Source of the DNA: Bowmanella sp. JS7-9
GTDB lineage: Bacteria; Pseudomonadota; Gammaproteobacteria; Enterobacterales; Alteromonadaceae
DNA: 64,000 nt
Direction of reading: 5' to 3'
Assembly (NCBI RefSeq): GCF_004329715.1
Contig: NZ_JXSY01000011.1
Coordinates: 248,001-312,000 of the forward strand
The notes under the pieces were generated by a model, which was not told the DNA's origin, did not search any database, and saw only the letters and a program-made list of their open reading frames with translations. Shown here piece after piece: positions 58,831 through 64,000 of the stretch. A program made the position numbers and the translations under genes. How positions within the stretch are numbered: the first letter of the stretch is position 1; the number at the start of each line of letters is the position of its first letter.

Positions 58831-58858
58831 AAAAGAAAAGGGTCAGCATTGCTGACCC
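58831..58858 (-). terminator. Rho-independent terminator behind hflC
   Basis: On the minus strand GGGTCAGC-AAT-GCTGACCC followed by TTTTCTTTT. A perfect eight-pair stem that closes the hfq-hflX-hflK-hflC unit before the PLP-enzyme gene. Confidence 0.9.
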
Positions 58859-58864
58859 TGTACC

Positions 58865-59743
58865 TTATTTGCCTTTGGCGTTCTTCATGTAATGGAAGAA
58901 TTCGCTGTCTGGTTGCAGGATCAGCACGTCCTGCTTGTCTTTAAAGCTGTTGCGATAGGCATCCATAGAGCGAAGGAAGCTGTAGAACTCCGGATTGCGG
59001 TTGTACGCATCGGCATAAATTTGTGCAGCCTGTGCATCACCAGCACCGCGCAGCTCACGCACCTGACGCTCCGCGTCAGCCAGCATAACCGTGACCTTCG
59101 CATCAATATTTGAACGAATGATCTCAGACTGTTCCTGACCTTTTGAACGGTGCTCTTTGGCTACCGTGCTACGTTCGGTACGCATACGGTTATAGATGCT
59201 GTCGCTGACTTCGCCCGGCAGGTTAATCTGCTTAACGCGTACATCGACAATTTCCACACCCAGTTGGTCGGAACTTTCAGACGCCTGAATCAGTGCCTGT
59301 TCCATTAATTCTGAACGTTCGCCAGAAACGATCTCTTCAATGGTACGGGTACCAAACTCGCTACGCAGGCCGTTGATAACTTTTTGCTTTAACAGCACTT
59401 CGGCGCGCGACGAAATCCCGCCGGTAGCCAGATAGTACTTAGCGAAGTCTTTTACGCGCCATTTAATGTAGGAGTCTACCAACAGATCCTTTTTCTCGGC
59501 GGTCACGAAGCGGTCTGCCTGGTCATCCAGAGTTTGGATACGAGCATCTAACAGACGCACGCGGTCAAACAAAGGAACCTTGAAATGCAGACCCGGTTCG
59601 TAAACGACAGTTTGCCCGCTATCGTCTTTTCGCACTTTTCCGAACTGAATGACGATACCACGCTCGCCTTCCTCGACCACGAACAGTGAGCCCATGGTCA
59701 GGGCCAGCAGCACTACTGCAAGAAATAAACTAAAAAATCTCAT
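58865..59743 (-). CDS. hflC: HflC, modulator of FtsH protease
   Basis: A 292-aa membrane protein with an N-terminal TM helix (FFSLFLAVVLLALTMGSLFVV) and an SPFH/band-7 domain (GERGIVIQFGKV, DARIQTLDDQADRFVTAEKK). It ends SEFFHYMKNAKGK. HflC and HflK form the large cage around the FtsH protease in the inner membrane. The ATG at 59743 has GGGAGA ahead; longer in-frame starts run into hflK. One base separates it from the hflK stop. Confidence 0.96.
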   Translation of the reverse strand: MRFFSLFLAVVLLALTMGSLFVVEEGERGIVIQFGKVRKDDSGQTVVYEPGLHFKVPLFDRVRLLDARIQTLDDQADRFVTAEKKDLLVDSYIKWRVKDFAKYYLATGGISSRAEVLLKQKVINGLRSEFGTRTIEEIVSGERSELMEQALIQASESSDQLGVEIVDVRVKQINLPGEVSDSIYNRMRTERSTVAKEHRSKGQEQSEIIRSNIDAKVTVMLADAERQVRELRGAGDAQAAQIYADAYNRNPEFYSFLRSMDAYRNSFKDKQDVLILQPDSEFFHYMKNAKGK

Positions 59744-59744
59744 G

Positions 59745-60890
59745 TTAATTTCTCCCTGTACGTACCGCATCGCGGCTTGAGGTAACCGGACGGCTGTTGG
59801 TGGTATTCGCATTGCGCAGCGCTTCCAGCGTTGACTCTGTCACGCTGTTAGAACGCGGAATAGTGCTGGAGGTGTTGTTCTGGCGCTCCAGAATCTTATC
59901 CAATGGCAGATACATCATGTTGTTTCCGCCTTTACCACTGTCGACCATGATCTTACTGGTATTGCTGTACACCTGTTCCAGCGTCTCTAAGTAAAGACGT
60001 TGACGGGTCACTTCTGGTGCCGCTTCGAACTGAGGCAATAACGACAGGAAACGGGCCACTTCACCTTCCGCTTCCAATGTTACGCGCTGTTTGTAAGCCT
60101 CTGCTTCCTGCAGCATACGGCTAACCTGACCACGGGCTTCTGGCTCGATGGCACGGGAATAGGCTTCGGCCTGACGAATATAGGTTTGCTCGTCTTCTTG
60201 TGCGGCGATGGCATCATCGAATGCTTCCTTAACAGCCGCCGGTGGACGAACGTTACGGAAGTTGACGTCTTCGATAGCCAGGCCTAAATCGTAAGGCTCG
60301 ATTATGCGGTTTAACTCTTCCCACACCATCTGACGTGCTACTTCTTTACCCTGCGTTAACAGACTATCCAGCTTAGAGTGACCGACTACGTATCGAATGG
60401 CCGCGTCTAGCGCATGGCTCAGGCTGACTTCAGGCTCAGTGGTGGCAAAAATGTATTTATATGGGTCCAGCACGATGTACTGAATTTCCATTTCTACCGT
60501 GACCAGATTCTGATCTTCGGTCAGCATGCTGCCAGATGACGCTTTGCTGCGCACGGTATTGATGTCGATGGGAATCTGCTTTTGAATAAAGGTCGCTTTC
60601 CAGCGCAGACCCGGCTCGACGATGTCACTGAACTTACCGAAGGTCAGTAATACGCTGCGCTCGGCTTCTTTGACGGTATAGAAACCACTTAAGCCCCAGA
60701 ACGCGGCCAACAGTAAGGCGATGATCGCAAAGGTAGCGCTACCGGTACTGCTACCACCGGATTTATTGCCGCCAAATTTGGCAAACAGCTTCTTAAAGAC
60801 TTCATCCAGATCCGGTGGACCCTGATCGCCACCACGTGGATTGTTCCACGGATCTTTATTGTTATTGCCTCCCGGCTCGTTCCAGGCCAT
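59745..60890 (-). CDS. hflK: HflK, modulator of FtsH protease
   Basis: A 381-aa partner of HflC. It starts with the family's proline/glycine-rich head (MAWNEPGGNNNKDPWNN), then a TM helix at about 50-70, the SPFH domain (EAERSVLLTFGKFSDIVEPG) and a charged coiled coil (QAEAYSRAIEPEARGQ). The C-terminal tail is Asn/Ser/Thr-rich. It lies 27 bases behind hflX in the conserved order hfq-hflX-hflK-hflC. Confidence 0.96.
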   Translation of the reverse strand: MAWNEPGGNNNKDPWNNPRGGDQGPPDLDEVFKKLFAKFGGNKSGGSSTGSATFAIIALLLAAFWGLSGFYTVKEAERSVLLTFGKFSDIVEPGLRWKATFIQKQIPIDINTVRSKASSGSMLTEDQNLVTVEMEIQYIVLDPYKYIFATTEPEVSLSHALDAAIRYVVGHSKLDSLLTQGKEVARQMVWEELNRIIEPYDLGLAIEDVNFRNVRPPAAVKEAFDDAIAAQEDEQTYIRQAEAYSRAIEPEARGQVSRMLQEAEAYKQRVTLEAEGEVARFLSLLPQFEAAPEVTRQRLYLETLEQVYSNTSKIMVDSGKGGNNMMYLPLDKILERQNNTSSTIPRSNSVTESTLEALRNANTTNSRPVTSSRDAVRTGRN

Positions 60891-60917
60891 GCCTTTCTCC
60901 GTTAATTAAAAATACTG

Positions 60918-62210
60918 TTACTGATTACGAATGATAAAACTGTTGAGATTACCGTCATGCTGTTTATTTAGTCGATGCCATTCAGTACTTGGCATCCGAA
61001 CATCGACCAGCCAATCGCCGTCTTCAGCGTACGACTCGGCGGCAATACAATTTAAATGGAACAAACTACCCCGTAGTTTTCCTTCCGCGGGCGGTATGCG
61101 CAAGCGATACTGCACCATGGATGCGGATAAACACTCAGACAACGCCTGTAAAACTAAATCTAGTCCTAGCCTCTCTCTGGCGGAAACCCAGACCCGGTAA
61201 GGGCGGCCGTCTTCATTACGATCAATCTTGGCTGCCACGCCTTCCATGCGGTCAATTTTGTTACAAATCATCAACTGGGGAATTTCTCCGGCACCAATCT
61301 CTGTCAGCACCTCTTCCACCTGCCCGATGTTTTCCATGACTTGTTCATCGGAATAGTCCACCACATGCAACAATAAGTCTGCTTCGCGGGTTTCCTGTAG
61401 CGTTGCCTTAAATGCCGCAACTAGATCATGGGGGAGGTGACGGATAAAACCAACGGTGTCGGCCAAAATAGCCGGGCCGACATCCTGTAAAGTCACTTTC
61501 CGCAGGGTTGGATCCAGTGTGGCAAACAATTGATCGGCCGCATACACATCAGCGTTAGTCAGACTATTAAATAAGGTGGATTTGCCTGCGTTGGTATAGC
61601 CAACCAGCGAGACCGTTGGGATCTCCGCCCGATTCCGTGCCCGTCGTCCATTTTCCCGTTGCTTTTCTACCTTTTCCAGACGCTTAAGGATAGATTTGAT
61701 CCGTTCACGTAGTAAACGCCGGTCGGTTTCTAACTGGGTTTCACCCGGTCCGCGCAGACCAATCCCGCCTTTTTGACGTTCCAGGTGAGTCCAGCCTCGT
61801 ACCAAACGGGTAGAAATGTGTCGTAGCTGTGCCAGTTCGACCTGCAATTTACCCTCGTGAGTGCGGGCTCGCTGGGCAAAAATATCCAAAATCAGACCAG
61901 TGCGATCAATCACCTTGCACTTACACAGGTGTTCCAAGTTGCGTTCCTGAGATGGCGACAACGCGTGATTAAATATCACCACTTGTGCATCACAGGCGCG
62001 CACCGCATTGGCTATCTCTTCGGCTTTGCCTGAACCAACAAAATATTTGGGGTGGGGAGCTTGTCGCGACCCGGTGACTACGTCGAGGGTCTGAATGCCA
62101 GCAGAGTCAACCAACATTTGCAATTCATGCAGGTCTTCTCTGCTGTTTTCATCGGAAAATTCGATGTGGACTAATACAGCTTGTTCACCTGACTCATAAC
62201 GGTCAAACAA
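60918..62210 (-). CDS. hflX: GTPase HflX, ribosome-splitting factor
   Basis: A 430-aa GTPase that binds the large ribosomal subunit and rescues or splits stalled ribosomes under stress. An N-terminal HflX domain (GSGKAEEIANAV, VIFNHALSPSQERNLE) is followed by a coiled linker (RGPGETQLETDRRLLRERI) and the G domain with G1 GYTNAGKSTLFN, G3 DTVGFIRHLP and G4 NKID. Length is close to E. coli HflX (426 aa). Gap to hfq is 22 bases. Confidence 0.97.
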   Translation of the reverse strand: MFDRYESGEQAVLVHIEFSDENSREDLHELQMLVDSAGIQTLDVVTGSRQAPHPKYFVGSGKAEEIANAVRACDAQVVIFNHALSPSQERNLEHLCKCKVIDRTGLILDIFAQRARTHEGKLQVELAQLRHISTRLVRGWTHLERQKGGIGLRGPGETQLETDRRLLRERIKSILKRLEKVEKQRENGRRARNRAEIPTVSLVGYTNAGKSTLFNSLTNADVYAADQLFATLDPTLRKVTLQDVGPAILADTVGFIRHLPHDLVAAFKATLQETREADLLLHVVDYSDEQVMENIGQVEEVLTEIGAGEIPQLMICNKIDRMEGVAAKIDRNEDGRPYRVWVSARERLGLDLVLQALSECLSASMVQYRLRIPPAEGKLRGSLFHLNCIAAESYAEDGDWLVDVRMPSTEWHRLNKQHDGNLNSFIIRNQ

Positions 62211-62232
62211 ACATTATCTCCTAATGACCTTA

Positions 62233-62490
<258 letters not shown>

Positions 62491-62552
62491 TTATCCTTGG
62501 ATAATTATTATGATTTTTTACATTCCGATTAAAATTCAATCAGATGCCACTA

Positions 62553-63494
62553 CTATATAGACGAATTTGCGATTATCAAGTCTGCGTTTTTGCTTATATC
62601 GGCAAACGTATCTAACCATTGAATATCAGACCAGCCTCGCAACCACGTCATTTGTCTTTTTGCCAATTGGCGCGTGGCGACTATACCACGGTAGCGCATT
62701 TCATCGTGGTCATACTTGTTATCCAGATATTCCCACATTTGGCGATAGCCAACACAGCGCATAGACGGCAAGTTTAGATGTAAATCGCCACGCATGCGAA
62801 GGTTTTTGACTTCATTTTCAAAGCCTTGCGCTAACATTTGATCGTATCGTTGTTCTATACGCTGATGCAATACGGCGCGCTCGGTTGGGGCGATCGCAAA
62901 TTGTTTCAAATTGTACGAAAGTGGCTCTCCCTTCTGCTCCGTCAATGCTGTCAGTGAATGACCGGTTAGGCGAAACACTTCCAGAGCGCGGGTTAAGCGC
63001 TGTGGATCGTTTGGGTGAATACGTGCAGCGGCAACCGGGTCGCATTTTTGCAGCTCGTCGTGCAGGTATTGCCAGCCGTGTTCGGCAGCTTGTTGTTCGA
63101 TCTGCTGGCGTATCTGTGCGTCCGCTTCCGGTAAGGGCGAGATGCCTTCCAGCAGCACTTTGAAATACATCATCGTCCCGCCGACTAACAGCGGTACTTT
63201 GCCCTTAGCACTAATCTCATCCATGGCTTGTAACGCATCACGACGAAAATCTGCTGCCGAATAAACCTCTGCCGGGTCTTTGATATCGATTAGGCGATGG
63301 GGTGCCAGTCGCTGTTCTTCGGCATTGGGTTTGGCAGTGCCGATATCCATATCCCGGTAAATCAGTGCCGAGTCGACACTGATGATTTCACAATTGGCCT
63401 GTTGCACTAATTCAATAGCCAGTGCGGTTTTTCCGCTGGCAGTGGGCCCCATCAATGCGATGGCGGTGGGTTGGGATATAGACACCTTAGTCAT
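62553..63494 (-). CDS. miaA: tRNA dimethylallyltransferase MiaA
   Basis: A 313-aa enzyme that adds the dimethylallyl group to A37 of tRNAs reading UNN codons. P-loop [51 protein letters not shown], and [14 protein letters not shown] are family signatures. The ATG at 63494 is preferred (MTKVSIS); it lies inside the end of mutL (8-base overlap). Length matches E. coli MiaA (316 aa). Confidence 0.97.
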   Translation of the reverse strand: MTKVSISQPTAIALMGPTASGKTALAIELVQQANCEIISVDSALIYRDMDIGTAKPNAEEQRLAPHRLIDIKDPAEVYSAADFRRDALQAMDEISAKGKVPLLVGGTMMYFKVLLEGISPLPEADAQIRQQIEQQAAEHGWQYLHDELQKCDPVAAARIHPNDPQRLTRALEVFRLTGHSLTALTEQKGEPLSYNLKQFAIAPTERAVLHQRIEQRYDQMLAQGFENEVKNLRMRGDLHLNLPSMRCVGYRQMWEYLDNKYDHDEMRYRGIVATRQLAKRQMTWLRGWSDIQWLDTFADISKNADLIIANSSI

Positions 63495-64000
63495 GCTCCG
63501 CAAGATGAACCGGTTTACTCAGTTCACGTAATTTAGCCGGCCATTGTACGTCGAAGTGGCGTTGTGCCCAATGCCATACCGGTACCAACAGCGACTTGCT
63601 GATATTCACTCTAGCCTGTTGCAACGAAGATGGCAGTGAGTCACCGGGTGCCTGCAATAGCGCATCAATGGCTGTGGCCCAGTCCAGTTGGCGCAGGTAG
63701 GCCGGCACCTGACGCAAAATCAGGCGTTGCTCATGCAGCAAAAAATGCACGCCTTGCTGTTTTAATTGTTCGCAGTTTTGCTGCGCGACCGTCCACTGAG
63801 CATCCGTCAGGCCGATCGATAAAGGCATTAGCAGGGGCTGTGAGGTCAGTTCATTTGTTTCGATCAGATGTTGATGGTACATGGTCAATAACTTCCACGC
63901 GCTGCATTGCCGTACCTCTGGCAAGGTCACCAACAAGGTATCACCGTTAGCCAGCATCCAGTCCATCTCTGCATATCCTTTGCCAGCGCTTTGCAGCAGT
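63487..64000 (-). CDS. mutL: DNA mismatch repair protein MutL (partial, C-terminus only)
   Basis: The frame is open to the window edge and gives the last 171 codons or so of the protein. [28 protein letters not shown] and [13 protein letters not shown] match the dimerisation domain of MutL, ending [13 protein letters not shown]. No QDHA-type endonuclease motif is visible in this part, in keeping with gammaproteobacterial MutL that relies on MutH. The N-terminal ATPase lies outside. Its stop overlaps miaA, the usual arrangement. Confidence 0.92.
   Translation of the reverse strand, partial: LLQSAGKGYAEMDWMLANGDTLLVTLPEVRQCSAWKLLTMYHQHLIETNELTSQPLLMPLSIGLTDAQWTVAQQNCEQLKQQGVHFLLHEQRLILRQVPAYLRQLDWATAIDALLQAPGDSLPSSLQQARVNISKSLLVPVWHWAQRHFDVQWPAKLRELSKPVHLAEHD

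Overview
The window looks like a chromosomal segment of a free-living, probably marine gammaproteobacterium of the Alteromonadales (Alteromonadaceae-like). The evidence is the E. coli-like gene blocks (tamA-tamB, fbp/mpl, fadB-fadA, mutL-miaA-hfq-hflX-hflK-hflC) interleaved with TonB-dependent uptake, secreted polymer-degrading enzymes, chemotaxis and c-di-GMP genes. I see no prophage, transposase, CRISPR array, tRNA or rRNA. Genes are dense on both strands, and most transcription units end in clear hairpin terminators.

1-16 kb: tamB (cut by the window start) and tamA; a chemoreceptor with a sigma-28-like promoter; a SAM methyltransferase; a CvfB-type S1 protein; an XRE-type membrane protein; a yadG-yadH exporter translationally coupled to a TrmB-like methyltransferase; a DnaQ-fold exonuclease with a puzzling start; a lipoprotein of the choice-of-anchor I type; and a GH97 glycosidase.

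16-24 kb: a large secreted EndA-type nuclease with LTD, PKD and PPC modules; pckA with a leader hairpin; two tandem periplasmic binding proteins, with a probable relic of a chemoreceptor C-terminus behind the second; DUF2798 and LiaF-like proteins.

23.3-30.9 kb: the most system-like accessory locus. It runs ECF sigma factor, miniature FecR-like protein (no periplasmic domain), TonB-dependent receptor, DASS/SLC13 carboxylate transporter, SGNH hydrolase, M14 carboxypeptidase resembling the cytosolic carboxypeptidase group. It reads as a sense-import-hydrolyse pathway for an unknown substrate.

31-39 kb: fbp and mpl-ubiX (divergent), a DUF418 membrane protein coupled to a secreted esterase, then a convergent operon of flavin (Baeyer-Villiger type) monooxygenase, alpha/beta hydrolase and small membrane protein, and a secreted YciI-like protein. 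39.6-43.2 kb is a more AT-rich patch with an extra signal peptidase I and a PEP-CTERM-like protein around a diguanylate cyclase.

43-64 kb: pepQ and slt; fadBA behind a PsrA-like operator; a giant propeller-type hybrid histidine kinase; VOC and aldehyde dehydrogenase genes; purA; and the hfl-hfq-miaA-mutL block, into which a kynureninase-like PLP enzyme is inserted between hflC and the DUF2065 gene.
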